From contig NZ_NKTY01000002.1 of the NCBI RefSeq assembly GCF_003207825.1, forward strand, positions 124,001 to 188,000: a stretch of 64,000 nucleotides of DNA, in the 5' to 3' direction. A model generated the notes under the pieces. It did no database searches, was not told where the DNA came from, and was given only the letters and a program-made list of their open reading frames with translations. Positions 43,361 through 52,717 of the stretch are shown one piece after another; positions within the stretch are counted from its first letter, which is position 1, and each line of letters opens with the position of its first letter. This stretch comes from Komagataeibacter saccharivorans. Its GTDB lineage: Bacteria; Pseudomonadota; Alphaproteobacteria; Acetobacterales; Acetobacteraceae. Both the position numbers and the translations under genes were made by a program.

Positions 43361-43804
43361 ATGACCGTTCCGATCCAGATCCATGCTTCATGCGCCGCAC
43401 GGCGCGGGCAGGGTATTCTGCTGACTGGGCCGTCGGGGGCTGGCAAGTCCGACCTGTTGCTGCGCCTTGTCGATGCGGGTTACGATCTGGTGGCGGATGA
43501 CCGTGTCTGCCTGCATGATGGCTGGGCCAGCGCGCCACCGAAACTTGCCGGCCTGCTGGAGGTTCGTGGTATCGGGATCATACGCATGGACTGGCGTGCG
43601 CGGGTGCGGGTGGCTGCGGTCGCGCGACTGGTGGGGGTAGCAGACTATCCACCCCGGCTGCCGGGTCATCCCGGACATGACAGGCTGACGGGCCTGCCGG
43701 AGTTTTTTATTGATCCCGCACTGCCATCCGCCGTGGCCCGGATCGGGCTGGTGCTGGACTGTGCCGCCGGGAACAGGCACCTGCTGGATGAAGGGCAGAT
43801 GTGA
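43361..43804 (+). CDS. hprK: HPr kinase/phosphorylase, short alphaproteobacterial form
   Basis: This 147-residue protein contains only the kinase domain of HprK, as usual in alphaproteobacteria. It has Walker A GPSGAGKSDLLLRL, the DLVADDRV segment and LEVRGIGIIRM. It phosphorylates HPr at a serine and thereby controls the PTS relay. It begins a rightward group with rapZ, EIIA, HPr and EI genes, a complete cytoplasmic phosphorelay. The start ATG 43361 has no strong Shine-Dalgarno sequence (GGATAAGTC upstream). Confidence 0.92.
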   Translation: MTVPIQIHASCAARRGQGILLTGPSGAGKSDLLLRLVDAGYDLVADDRVCLHDGWASAPPKLAGLLEVRGIGIIRMDWRARVRVAAVARLVGVADYPPRLPGHPGHDRLTGLPEFFIDPALPSAVARIGLVLDCAAGNRHLLDEGQM

Positions 43805-43926
43805 TGCTGCCACCACTTTTCATGATTGTCTTTTCAGGGGACAATAAGAATAGGAAAAGGTTTCGATCCCGTCATGATACAGCGATCTGTCATTTGGCAT
43901 ATGGCTGACAGAAGTCAGGATTTTGC

Positions 43927-44910
43927 GTGACTGACACCATGCATGAAGATACGCCTCTCCCGCGTCGTATCCTGCTTGTGACCGGGTTGTCCGGCGCAGG
44001 GAAATCCTCGATTCTCCGCATTCTGGAGGATCTGGGGCATGAGGTGATCGACAATCCTCCGCTGGGCATGCTGGATGAAATCGTGGCCCGTGCCGAACGG
44101 CCCGTGGCGGTGGGGGTGGATTCCCGCACCCGTGGCTTCGATGCTTCCGCCGTGCTTGCCGCCCTTGCCCGGCTGCGCGTCAATCCGGCGCTGAATGCCG
44201 AACTGATCTACGCCACGGCGGAGGAAAGCGTGCTCCTGCGCCGCTATACCGCCACTCGCAGGCGTCACCCGCAGGCAGCCCATGGCACCGTAAAGGAAGG
44301 GATCGAAGCTGAAATCCGGCTGACCTCCCCGCTGCGCGAAGCGGCCGATGTCGTCATTGATACCTCCGACCTGCCACCGCCGGAACTGCGCCAGCTTGTC
44401 GAAGCCCGGTTTGGCGAATGGTCGGCGGGCGGTGTGGACGGGCTGACCGTGGCGCTGATGTCCTTTGCCTTTCCCGCCGGCCTGCCGCGGGAAGCGGACA
44501 TGGTGTTCGATGCCCGTTTCCTGACCAATCCCTATTACGACCCAGCCCTGTCCGCCATGACCGGACTGGATGCGGCGGTTGCGGATTATGTGGCGCGCGA
44601 TCCCGATTATCAGGAATTCCTGGACCGGATGGCGGGGCTTCTGGACCTTGTCCTGCCGCGCTTCGTGCGCGAAGGAAAGAAATACGCGACCATCGCCATC
44701 GGCTGTTCGGGGGGGCGGCACCGTTCCGTCACCCTTGTCGAAGCGCTTGCGCGCAGGCTTGCGCAACGGGCGGAAAATGCCCATTCCCCTGACGCGTGGC
44801 CGGTCGTGGTCATGCATCGTGAACTGGCCCGTCAGGGCCGCAGCAGCTGGCGCTGGGCCAACCGCCCGCGTGGACTGTCAGAGACAACGGAGCGGACAGC
44901 CCACACATGA
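43927..44910 (+). CDS. rapZ: RNase adapter protein RapZ
   Basis: RapZ binds nucleotides and small RNAs; in enteric bacteria it guides RNase E to GlmZ. The 327-residue protein has Walker A VTGLSGAGKSSILRIL, VIDNPPLGMLDEIV, VAVGVDSRTRGFD, and a C-terminal KYATIAIGCSGGRHRSV, the family hallmark. The start may be GTG 43927 (AGGA seven bases upstream) or ATG 43939. The stop overlaps the EIIA start by four bases. Its position between hprK and the PTS genes matches other alphaproteobacteria. Confidence 0.93.
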   Translation: MTDTMHEDTPLPRRILLVTGLSGAGKSSILRILEDLGHEVIDNPPLGMLDEIVARAERPVAVGVDSRTRGFDASAVLAALARLRVNPALNAELIYATAEESVLLRRYTATRRRHPQAAHGTVKEGIEAEIRLTSPLREAADVVIDTSDLPPPELRQLVEARFGEWSAGGVDGLTVALMSFAFPAGLPREADMVFDARFLTNPYYDPALSAMTGLDAAVADYVARDPDYQEFLDRMAGLLDLVLPRFVREGKKYATIAIGCSGGRHRSVTLVEALARRLAQRAENAHSPDAWPVVVMHRELARQGRSSWRWANRPRGLSETTERTAHT

Positions 44911-45365
44911 TCGGTCTTGTGTTTGTCATGCACGGTATTCTGGGTGAGACCCTGAAGGGGGAACTCGAACATGTCGTGGGTCCGCAGGGGCAGGCGACGG
45001 TGTTCAATGTGACCCCTGCGACGTTACCCGGAACCTGTCGCTGTGGGTTGCTGGAAGCCATCGACTCCGTTGATAGCGGGCAGGGGGTCATCCTTTTGAC
45101 CGACATGTTTGGCAGCACGCCATCCAATGTTGCGATATCCGTCCTGCAGAACGATCGGGTGGAAGTGCTGACAGGTGTGAACATGCCCATGCTGGTCAAG
45201 CTTGCGCAGATGCGCGGCCATGCCAGTATGCAGGACTGCCTGAACGGGGCGGAAGAAGCGGGCAGGCGTTACATATCGGTCGCATCGCACCTGCCGCCGG
45301 CCTGCCTGTCCGGTACGGGGGACTGTCTGGGCCAGATCGATGGCGTGGCCGGTCATGGTGGCTGA
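44907..45365 (+). CDS. PTS EIIA component, mannose type
   Basis: This 152-residue protein is a mannose-family EIIA domain. The phospho-acceptor is His in VMHGILGETL (residue about 10); VILLTDMFGSTPSNVAI is the second hallmark. No EIIB or EIIC partner follows, so it probably serves as a regulatory phosphate acceptor rather than a transporter part. It is coupled to rapZ (ATGA) and to the HPr gene, whose start lies within a few bases of its stop. Confidence 0.92.
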   Translation: MIGLVFVMHGILGETLKGELEHVVGPQGQATVFNVTPATLPGTCRCGLLEAIDSVDSGQGVILLTDMFGSTPSNVAISVLQNDRVEVLTGVNMPMLVKLAQMRGHASMQDCLNGAEEAGRRYISVASHLPPACLSGTGDCLGQIDGVAGHGG

Positions 45366-45369
45366 TCGC

Positions 45370-45654
45370 ATGGCGCAGGATACGTCGCACGAAGCACAGG
45401 CCCGTATCGTGAACCAGCGCGGGCTGCATGCGCGCGCCGCCGCGCGGTTTGTGACGGTTGCGGAAAAATTCGACGCTACGGTCGATGTCATCCATGTGGA
45501 CATGACGGTTTCGGGCCATTCCATCATGGGGCTCATGATGCTGGGGGCAGGCAGGGGCGAGACGATCTGCATCCGTACCCAGGGGCCGCAGGGTCCGCAG
45601 GCGCTGTCGGCCCTGCTCAGGCTGGTCCGGGCCGGCTTTGATGAAGACGACTGA
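45370..45654 (+). CDS. Phosphocarrier protein HPr
   Basis: HPr relays phosphate from EI to EIIA. This 94-residue protein has the active His in NQRGLHARAAARFVTVAEKF and the regulatory Ser that HprK modifies in VSGHSIMGLMMLGAGRGETI. The start is ATG 45370 (MAQDTSHEA); ATG 45355 would overlap the EIIA gene. The EI start lies inside the HPr 3' end, which indicates an operon. Confidence 0.94.
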   Translation: MAQDTSHEAQARIVNQRGLHARAAARFVTVAEKFDATVDVIHVDMTVSGHSIMGLMMLGAGRGETICIRTQGPQGPQALSALLRLVRAGFDEDD

Positions 45655-47479
45655 ACGCCGCCCCGCGCGTCGGGGGCGGCCAGGTGAAATCCGGCTTGAA
45701 GGTCAGCCTGTCTCTCCCGGCGTTGCGATCGGTTATGCCGCGATCGCGCATGAACCGGCCCCGCCGCCGGTCGATATGGCACGGCGCGACTGCGATCCGG
45801 CCCATGAACGCACGCGCCTGCATGATGCGATCAGCCGCTCCGTCGCCCAGCTTGGTCGGCTGCATGACCGTCTTGCCCTTCTGCCCGAGGACGGGCAGGT
45901 GGAAATCGGTTCCCTGCTGGAAGTCTACCGGCGCATGCTTGGCCCTTCGCGCCTGCGTCGCGGGATCGAGGGACGACTGGATCAGGGCATGGTGGCCGAA
46001 GCCGCCGTCATGCAGGAAACCGAAGCGCTTGCGGGCTTCATGCTCGCCCCGCCCGGCAGGCCCGCACCGGAAGGGGAAGACGCGGTGGCAGCAAGGCGCC
46101 GCGCGGGGGAGTTTCGGGAAATCGGGCGCAGGCTGATCCGAAACCTAAGCGGCACGCCCTACCGCTCTTTTTCTGCCCTGCCCGATGGGGCCATTCTGGT
46201 TGCCGAACAGCTTCGCCCCGCCGATGCCGCCCTGATCGATCCGTCGCGTATCGCCGCCGTGGTGACGGAAGAAGGGGGCAGCACCGGGCATACCGCCATC
46301 CTGCTGCGCGCGCTGGGTATCCCGGCGGTTCTGGCTGCCCATGGCCTGCTGGCACAGCTTGGGCGGCGGACGCGGCTTGTGGTGGATGGCACGACGGGGC
46401 AGGTCATCGTGCGTCCGTCCACCCGCACCGCCGCTGCCGCGCGGGTCGATGTCGCCGCCTATGCGCGCGAACGCCAGATGCTGGGCCGCCTGCGCAGGCT
46501 TCCGGCCCGGCTTTCCAGCGGGGAGGTCGTGACCCTGCAGGCCAATCTGGAAATCCCGGCCGAACTGCCCATGATCGCGCAGTCCGGCGCCGGGGGGATC
46601 GGACTGCTGCGCAGCGAATTCCTGTTCATGAATGCGGAAACCCTGCCCGATGAACTGCATCAGGAAGCGGTCTACCTGCCCCTGATCGAAGCGATGGCCG
46701 GGGACCCGGTGACGATTCGCGTGGTGGACTGGGGCAGCGAAAAAAACAGCGATGCCCTGTCGCGTGCCGGGATTGGCGAAAGCGGCGATACCAATCCCGC
46801 CCTTGGCGTCCGTGGCATCCGGCTGCTGCTTCAGCATCGCGGCCTGCTGGAAACGCAGTTTGCCGCCATCCTGCGCGCGGCCCGTGCGGGACCGGTGCGG
46901 GTGATGCTGCCGCTGGTCTCATCCGTGGGGGAATTGCGGGCCGCGCGTGACATCTATGCCCGCATCGGACGCAGGCTGCGGCGCAAGGGGGTGGAGATAC
47001 CCGACCCGCTGCCGCCCCTGGGCATCATGATCGAAACGCCAGCCGCCGCCCTTATGGCGGATGTACTGGCGCAGGAAGCGGAATTCCTGGCCATCGGTAC
47101 CAACGACCTGACCATGTACACCCTTGCGGCGGACCGGGCGGCGACGGATGTCGCGGCGCTGTATGATCCGTTCCATCCCGCCGTGCTGCAACTGGTGCGC
47201 ATGACGGCGGATGCGGCCCTGCGACATCGCAGGCCGGTTTCCCTGTGTGGGGAAATGGCATCCGATCCGATAGCGGTGCCCCTGCTGGTCGGGTTGGGAA
47301 TACGGTCCTTTTCCATGCATGCCTCCGCCGTGCCGCGCGTCAAACGCGCGATCCGGGCGCTGGCCATGGATGACTGCCGCCGCATGGCCTGTCGCGCGCT
47401 GGAAGCGGCCGACGGGCGCGAGGTCAGCACCATGCTGATGGATTACGCCGCTGCCGCGCGACAGCCTGCGGATGAATAA
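45641..47479 (+). CDS. ptsI: PTS enzyme I (phosphoenolpyruvate-protein phosphotransferase)
   Basis: Enzyme I takes phosphate from phosphoenolpyruvate and passes it to HPr. The 612-residue protein has an HPr-binding helical part, the phospho-His block GGSTGHTAILLRALGIPAV, NLEIPAELP, GGIGLLRSEFLFMNAETLPDE, and the PEP-binding site with GIMIETPAAALMADVL, AIGTNDLTMYTLAADR and SLCGEMASDP. The ATG (45641) lies inside the HPr gene's last codons. Its own stop overlaps the start of pabB, so the PTS operon may run on into folate genes. Confidence 0.95.
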   Translation: MKTTERRPARRGRPGEIRLEGQPVSPGVAIGYAAIAHEPAPPPVDMARRDCDPAHERTRLHDAISRSVAQLGRLHDRLALLPEDGQVEIGSLLEVYRRMLGPSRLRRGIEGRLDQGMVAEAAVMQETEALAGFMLAPPGRPAPEGEDAVAARRRAGEFREIGRRLIRNLSGTPYRSFSALPDGAILVAEQLRPADAALIDPSRIAAVVTEEGGSTGHTAILLRALGIPAVLAAHGLLAQLGRRTRLVVDGTTGQVIVRPSTRTAAAARVDVAAYARERQMLGRLRRLPARLSSGEVVTLQANLEIPAELPMIAQSGAGGIGLLRSEFLFMNAETLPDELHQEAVYLPLIEAMAGDPVTIRVVDWGSEKNSDALSRAGIGESGDTNPALGVRGIRLLLQHRGLLETQFAAILRAARAGPVRVMLPLVSSVGELRAARDIYARIGRRLRRKGVEIPDPLPPLGIMIETPAAALMADVLAQEAEFLAIGTNDLTMYTLAADRAATDVAALYDPFHPAVLQLVRMTADAALRHRRPVSLCGEMASDPIAVPLLVGLGIRSFSMHASAVPRVKRAIRALAMDDCRRMACRALEAADGREVSTMLMDYAAAARQPADE

Positions 47480-48863
47480 GGCACCGCCGGTTGCATGCCC
47501 CCTGCCATGGCGTGACGTGGACGGGGTACTGGCCGCTTGGGGGCACCAGCCATGGCTGGCCTGTCTGGACAGCGGTGGTGAGGTGGGGCCGCGCGCGCGC
47601 TGGGTGATCGTGTGCCGTGAACCGGTGCATGTGATTGTCCAGCATGCCGGAAGGTGCTGGCTGGATGGTGCGGCCACATCCCATGATCTGGCAACACAAC
47701 TGCGTCTGTGCGTCCCGGCGGGGGACTGTCCGGCGGAGGTTCCGTTTGCTGGTGGGGCCATCGGTTTTATCGGTTATGGCGTGGGCCAGCGGATGGAGGG
47801 CGTTTCCACGCGGCATGAGGGCGAAGCGGGGGAGCCGGAAGCCGCCTTTGGCATTTACGATCATGCCTTCGTTCTGGATCGTGAACGGAAGGAAGCATGG
47901 CTGGCGGCATCAGACCCCACGACCATGCCCGCCGGACGGGTGGCGGACCTCCGCCAGCAATGGGATGCGATCGCACCGGCGGGGGATATGCCTGCGCTGC
48001 CACATCTGGATTTCGTGGCTGATCAGGATGGTGCAGCCTACAGGGCCAGCGTGGCGCGTACGGTTGAACGGATCGCGGCGGGGGAAGTCTTTCAGGTCAA
48101 CATCACAGGGCGCATGCGCGCGGACCGCCCCGCCGGGCTTGCGGCAATTGATGTCTACCGGACCCTGCGTGCCGGGTCTCCCGCGCCTTTCGGGGCGTTT
48201 CTGGGCGGCGATGGTACCTGCGCGCTGCTCAGCGCCTCGCCCGAGCGGTTTTTATCCCTCGATGCGGAAAGGACGATACGCACACGCCCCATCAAGGGCA
48301 CGGCGCCGCGCGGCCTGACCCCGGTAGAAGATGAACGTCTGGCCCGCCACCTGCGCCACGATGCGAAAGAACGGGCCGAAAACCTGATGATCGTTGATCT
48401 CATGCGCAACGATATCGGGCGTGTGGCCGCACTGGGCAGTGTGGGTGTGCCCGAACTGTTCGGGGTGGAGCGTTTTACCCATGTGCATCACCTGGTATCG
48501 GAAGTGACGGGGCAGTTGCGCGGGGGATGCGACGCGTTTGACCTTCTGGACGCGACCCTGCCGCCGGGGTCTGTTACCGGCGCGCCAAAACATCAGGCCA
48601 TGCAGATAATCGACGAACTGGAAGCCTCGGCCCGGGGGGCCTATTGCGGGGCCGTGGTGTGGATCGGGTGTGATGGCGCGATGGACAGTTCTGTCATCAT
48701 CCGTTCGCTGGTCATGACACGGAACCACATTATTGCCGCGGCAGGGGGCGGGATTACGTATGATTCCGATCCGATGCGGGAATACCGCGAAATGCAGCTT
48801 AAAATCGCGGCCCTGCTGGGTATTTTCAGCACCCGGCCCGATGAAGGTGATCCTGCGTCATGA
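47472..48863 (+). CDS. pabB: Aminodeoxychorismate synthase component I
   Basis: PabB converts chorismate with ammonia to 4-amino-4-deoxychorismate for folate synthesis. The 463-residue protein belongs to the anthranilate/PABA synthase component I family: GEVFQVNITGRMRA, TRPIKGTAPRGLTPVEDERLA, AENLMIVDLMRNDIGRVAALGSV, LPPGSVTGAPKHQAMQIIDELE and AGGGITYDSDP. The next gene is pabC, which favours PabB over TrpE. It overlaps ptsI upstream and pabC downstream (ATGA). Confidence 0.87.
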   Translation: MNKAPPVACPLPWRDVDGVLAAWGHQPWLACLDSGGEVGPRARWVIVCREPVHVIVQHAGRCWLDGAATSHDLATQLRLCVPAGDCPAEVPFAGGAIGFIGYGVGQRMEGVSTRHEGEAGEPEAAFGIYDHAFVLDRERKEAWLAASDPTTMPAGRVADLRQQWDAIAPAGDMPALPHLDFVADQDGAAYRASVARTVERIAAGEVFQVNITGRMRADRPAGLAAIDVYRTLRAGSPAPFGAFLGGDGTCALLSASPERFLSLDAERTIRTRPIKGTAPRGLTPVEDERLARHLRHDAKERAENLMIVDLMRNDIGRVAALGSVGVPELFGVERFTHVHHLVSEVTGQLRGGCDAFDLLDATLPPGSVTGAPKHQAMQIIDELEASARGAYCGAVVWIGCDGAMDSSVIIRSLVMTRNHIIAAAGGGITYDSDPMREYREMQLKIAALLGIFSTRPDEGDPAS

Positions 48864-49672
48864 CCGTGCCCACGGCCCTGCCGGTATGGCTGAACGGTCG
48901 CCTTCTGCCAGCGGGTCAGGCGCATATTGATCCGGCGGATCGTGGTTTTCTGCTGGGCGATGGCCTGTTCGAGACCATGCGCGTCGCCAATGGGCAGGTA
49001 AGTCATTTTTCCCGGCATATGGACAGGCTGGCGGACGGTGCGCGTGCCCTCATGCTGGCGCCGCCCGACCGGGAGCGCATTGCGGCAGGCGTGCATGAAA
49101 TGCTGGCGGCCTGCGATCTGACGGCGGGTTCGCTCCGGCTGACCTGCACGCGGGGGACCGGGCCGCGTGGATTGCTGCCACCTGTGGACGGCACCTCCAC
49201 CGTGCTGATCACGGCTTCGGCGGGTGTCGTTCCCCCTACCCCCGTAAAGCTGGTTACGGTGGAATACCGGCGTGACGAGGACAGCGTCCTGTCGCGTATC
49301 AAAAGCCTGAATTACCTGCCTTCCATCCTTGCCCGTATGGCGGCGGCACGGGCGGGGGCCGATGACGCCCTGATGCTCAACCGCGCGGGATATGTGGCGG
49401 AAACCAGTGCCAGCACGCTGCTGGCCTGCATTGACGGCCAGCTTGTCACCCCGCCCGTAACCGATGGGGCACTGCCTGGCACCGCCCGTGGCGTCCTGCT
49501 GGATGCGGGGCTGCTGCATGTCCGCCGCCTGTCGCCCTTGGCGCTGCATCGGGCAACGGCCATCCTTACCGTCAACAGCCTGGGCGTGCGCGGCGTCCAC
49601 ATGCTTGATGGGCGTGACGTGCCCGTCATGCCCGACCTGCTGACGGCCGTGCAGGCATGCGTCTATCCCTGA
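48860..49672 (+). CDS. pabC: Aminodeoxychorismate lyase (class IV aminotransferase fold)
   Basis: A 270-residue PLP enzyme of the branched-chain aminotransferase/ADC lyase family. It has DRGFLLGDGLFETMRVANGQ, the lysine in SRIKSLNYLPSILARMAA, MLNRAGYVAETSASTL and GALPGTARGVLLDAG. Together with PabB it would give p-aminobenzoate. D-amino acid aminotransferases look similar, but coupling to pabB supports this assignment. Confidence 0.83.
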   Translation: MTVPTALPVWLNGRLLPAGQAHIDPADRGFLLGDGLFETMRVANGQVSHFSRHMDRLADGARALMLAPPDRERIAAGVHEMLAACDLTAGSLRLTCTRGTGPRGLLPPVDGTSTVLITASAGVVPPTPVKLVTVEYRRDEDSVLSRIKSLNYLPSILARMAAARAGADDALMLNRAGYVAETSASTLLACIDGQLVTPPVTDGALPGTARGVLLDAGLLHVRRLSPLALHRATAILTVNSLGVRGVHMLDGRDVPVMPDLLTAVQACVYP

Positions 49673-49785
49673 TTTCTGCCCCATAGGGGACAGTCATGGC
49701 ATTTCGCTTATTGCCCCTGACGGCGCGGTTGGACTAATCCACCCGCATTGGCTCATTTCCAGCTTGCGTGAAAGGTCACCCGCTG

Positions 49786-51366
49786 ATGACCCCCCCCAAG
49801 ACCGTGCCGGTTCGGCGTGCCCTGATTTCCGTTTCCGACAAGACCGGCCTGCTTGACCTGGCCCGCGCCCTTGTCGCCCATGGGGCCGAGATCCTCTCCA
49901 CGGGCGGCTCCGCCCGCACCCTGCGTGAGGCCGGTATCGCGGTGCGCGACGTGTCGGAGCATACCGGTTTTCCGGAAATCCTCGATGGTCGCGTCAAGAC
50001 GCTGGTGCCGCAGGTGCATGGCGGCATTCTTGGCCGTCGTGATCTGCCCGCCCATGTCCGCCAGATGGAAGAGCACCAGATCGCGCCAATCGACCTTGTC
50101 GCGGTCAATCTTTACCCGTTCGAGGCCACGGTTGCTTCCGGCGCGGGGGCGGAGGACTGCATCGAGAATATCGATATCGGCGGTCCGGCCCTGATCCGCG
50201 CCGCAGCCAAGAACCACGCCCATGTCGCGATCGTGACCGATCCGGCGCAGTATGCCGATGTCATCACCGCGCTGGAAAATGGCGGCACCACGCTGGACCA
50301 GCGTACGAAGCTGGCCGGGGCGGCCTATGCCCGCACGGCGGCCTATGACGCCGCCATCGCCGCATGGTTCGCTGGACAGGAAGGCGAGATCCTGCCGCCG
50401 CGCATGATTGTTGCGGGCGAGAAGCGCGAAAGCCTGCGCTATGGTGAAAACCCCCACCAGAAGGCCGCTTTCTACACCGATGGCAGCAACCGCCCCGGTG
50501 TCGCCACGGCCCGCCAGATTCAGGGCAAGTCCCTGTCTTACAACAATATCAACGATACCGACGCGGCGTTCGAGGCCGTGGCCGAGTTCGATGAGCCTGC
50601 GGTCGTGATCGTCAAGCACGCCAACCCCTGCGGCGTTGCGACAGCGGCGACACAGGCGCAGGCATGGGACAATGCCCTGCGTTGTGATCCGGTTTCGGCC
50701 TTCGGTGGCATCGTGGCGCTGAACCGCACGCTGGAAGCTGAAGCGGCGGCGCGCATCGCCACCCTGTTTACGGAAGTGATCGTCGCCCCCGACGCAACGG
50801 AGGAAGCCCGCCAGATCCTCGCTCGCAAGAAAAACCTGCGCCTGCTGCTGACGGGGGCCCTGCCCGATCCCGCGCAGGGTGGGGTGGTTGTCCGCTCGGT
50901 AGCCGGTGGGTTCCTGGCCCAGACGCGCGATAGCGGCCGCATCATGCCGGATGCGCTGAAGGTGGTGACGAAGCGTGCGCCGACTCCGGCTGAAATGGCT
51001 GACCTGATCTTCGCCTTCCGTGTGGCCAAGCATGTCAAGTCCAACGCGATCGTCTATGCGAAGGACCAGAGCACGGTTGGCATCGGGGCCGGCCAGATGA
51101 GCCGCGTTGATTCCGCGCGCATCGCCGCGACCAAGAGCGCGGATGCCGCAAACGCAGCCGGTATCGACCATCCGCTGACCCAGGGCAGCGTCGTGGCGTC
51201 GGATGCGTTCTTCCCGTTCGCCGACGGGCTGGAAGCCGCCATCGCCGCCGGTGCAACCGCCGTGATCCAGCCCGGCGGCTCGATCCGGGATGATGAGGTG
51301 ATCGCCGCGGCCGACAGGGCGGGCATTGCCATGGTGTTCACAGGTATGCGCCATTTCCGGCACTGA
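49786..51366 (+). CDS. purH: Bifunctional AICAR formyltransferase/IMP cyclohydrolase
   Basis: PurH performs the last two steps of IMP synthesis. The 526-residue protein has an N-terminal cyclohydrolase domain ([53 protein letters not shown]) and a C-terminal transformylase domain ([93 protein letters not shown]). ATG 49786 (MTPPKTVP) is the chosen start. A small formyl-folate link to the adjacent pab genes is biologically sensible. Confidence 0.97.
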   Translation: MTPPKTVPVRRALISVSDKTGLLDLARALVAHGAEILSTGGSARTLREAGIAVRDVSEHTGFPEILDGRVKTLVPQVHGGILGRRDLPAHVRQMEEHQIAPIDLVAVNLYPFEATVASGAGAEDCIENIDIGGPALIRAAAKNHAHVAIVTDPAQYADVITALENGGTTLDQRTKLAGAAYARTAAYDAAIAAWFAGQEGEILPPRMIVAGEKRESLRYGENPHQKAAFYTDGSNRPGVATARQIQGKSLSYNNINDTDAAFEAVAEFDEPAVVIVKHANPCGVATAATQAQAWDNALRCDPVSAFGGIVALNRTLEAEAAARIATLFTEVIVAPDATEEARQILARKKNLRLLLTGALPDPAQGGVVVRSVAGGFLAQTRDSGRIMPDALKVVTKRAPTPAEMADLIFAFRVAKHVKSNAIVYAKDQSTVGIGAGQMSRVDSARIAATKSADAANAAGIDHPLTQGSVVASDAFFPFADGLEAAIAAGATAVIQPGGSIRDDEVIAAADRAGIAMVFTGMRHFRH

Positions 51367-51462
51367 TCCGAACACACGGCCCTTGCCTGCATGGCAGGGA
51401 TGGAATGAGATGACACGGTCCGGCCAGATGCCGGTCAGGCTAGATGAGAGACGGGTATCTGC

Positions 51463-52239
51463 ATGGACATTTATCGACATTCCCCCTGCCGCCTTCTTGC
51501 GGGCGTGTTTGTGGCAGCCAGCCTTGTGGGCGGCAGCGCCCATGCAGCCGACAGAAAAGGGGCCGTGCAGCATCCCGCGCCATCCACGCCAGCCGTTGCG
51601 CAGCCCGCACTGGTATTCGATATCGCGCCCCTGCCGGTCACGACGGGTCAGGTCACGCAATATATCCTGACGGCGTCGGGGCAGGTGTCCGGCCTGCTGC
51701 TGGCTGATGGCACGCAGGTTTTCTGTACGCACGAACTGGGCGACAGCCTGCCCGGCATCGTCCGCCCCGGCGAGCAGGTGACGGTAGCCGGGCTGAAGGG
51801 CGTAGGCAGGCCCATCGTGCGCGCCTATGCCGTGACCGGGCCACGCGGGCAGCGTATTGCCGATGTCCGTTCCGCCACGGCTGTCGCACCATCTGATTCC
51901 CCCAGCATCGGGCCGGATGTTCCGGTCGATGGCACGATCCTTGCCCCGCTATATGACATGCAGGGCAAGGTGCAGGGCGTTATCATGCGTGATCACAGCG
52001 TGATTTACGTGGGTGAAACCAATGCCACCCGTCTTGCCGCATGGCTGCGGCCGGGCGCCACGCTGCATGCCATTGGTATCGGTGTTGCCGGTGAGCGCGG
52101 GACGGCCATCAACGCGCGTGAAATCGGCCCGGATATCAGTCAGGCCATCCATATCGAACCCGCTGACGCACCGCCGCCCGGCGCGTTTCCGGGCAGTTCG
52201 GGTTATGATGTCATTCCCGGTGGTTCGACCGCCGAATAA
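51463..52239 (+). CDS. Exported protein of unknown function with an internal repeat
   Basis: I do not recognise this 258-residue protein. A signal peptide (CRLLAGVFVAASLVGGSAHAA) predicts export to the periplasm. Two similar blocks follow: GQVSGLLLADGTQVFCTHEL with a trailing GIVRPGEQVTVAG (residues about 72-111), and GKVQGVIMRDHSVIYVGETN with WLRPGATLHAIG (about 168-205). Each looks like a small beta-barrel (OB-like) unit, so the protein may have arisen by duplication. It lies between purH and the F0 ATP synthase operon on the same strand, probably as a separate gene. Confidence 0.7.
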   Translation: MDIYRHSPCRLLAGVFVAASLVGGSAHAADRKGAVQHPAPSTPAVAQPALVFDIAPLPVTTGQVTQYILTASGQVSGLLLADGTQVFCTHELGDSLPGIVRPGEQVTVAGLKGVGRPIVRAYAVTGPRGQRIADVRSATAVAPSDSPSIGPDVPVDGTILAPLYDMQGKVQGVIMRDHSVIYVGETNATRLAAWLRPGATLHAIGIGVAGERGTAINAREIGPDISQAIHIEPADAPPPGAFPGSSGYDVIPGGSTAE

Positions 52240-52305
52240 GGGGGCGGACAACGCATGCGCGATAAAAAAGATGCGGGGATGGGGCGTTTGTTTGCCGCCC
52301 CTTGC

Positions 52306-52334
52306 TTGACAGGTTATTGCTGCATCGTTAGCTA
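52306..52334 (+). promoter_or_regulatory. Candidate promoter of the F0 ATP synthase operon
   Basis: A perfect -35 TTGACA (52306-52311), 17 bases, then TAGCTA (52329-52334) precede atpI by 30 bases. A GGGGCG/CGCCCC hairpin (52281-52301) just upstream may end transcription of the preceding gene. The -10 match is weak. Confidence 0.45.
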
Positions 52335-52363
52335 GCGCCTGCACCCTATGGGAGGTGCGAGAA

Positions 52364-52705
52364 GTGGATAAGGATAACAGGCCTTCAGGCGAGTCCTTTG
52401 ACCGGCGACTGGAAGCTGCCCGTGAGCGCGTCAAACCGCGCGCGGCAGCCGAACAGGCCACCGGTGGAACGATGTCCGATCTGGGGCTGGTGCTCCGGGC
52501 CGGGACGGAACTCGTATCGGCGCTTGTGGTCGGGGTTGCGATGGGCTGGGGGCTAGACCACTGGCTGCACTCAAAGCCCTGGTTCCTTATCGTGTTCTCG
52601 CTTTTCGGGGGTGTGGCGGGTGTGCTTAATGTCTGGCGTCTTGTCAGGCCCGATGCCATAAACACGAAGGCAGACGGGCCGGATAACGGCTCAGGACGGA
52701 TATAG
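52364..52705 (+). CDS. atpI: ATP synthase protein I
   Basis: AtpI assists assembly of the c ring and magnesium uptake for ATP synthase. The 113-residue protein has a polar N-terminus and two membrane helices (GTELVSALVVGVAMGWGLDHWL and PWFLIVFSLFGGVAGVLNVWRLV), with the GLDHWLHSKPWFLI turn typical of the alphaproteobacterial AtpI/Fo-I family. GTG 52364 has GGGAGG eight bases upstream; GTG 52355 overlaps the Shine-Dalgarno sequence. It heads the F0 operon, in the usual order. Confidence 0.88.
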   Translation: MDKDNRPSGESFDRRLEAARERVKPRAAAEQATGGTMSDLGLVLRAGTELVSALVVGVAMGWGLDHWLHSKPWFLIVFSLFGGVAGVLNVWRLVRPDAINTKADGPDNGSGRI

Positions 52706-52717
52706 GGAAGAACGAAG

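Noticed and set aside
49753-51732. A roughly 660-codon minus-strand frame opposite purH
   Set aside because: It is the antisense shadow of purH with His/Arg/Gly-rich composition and no family motif.
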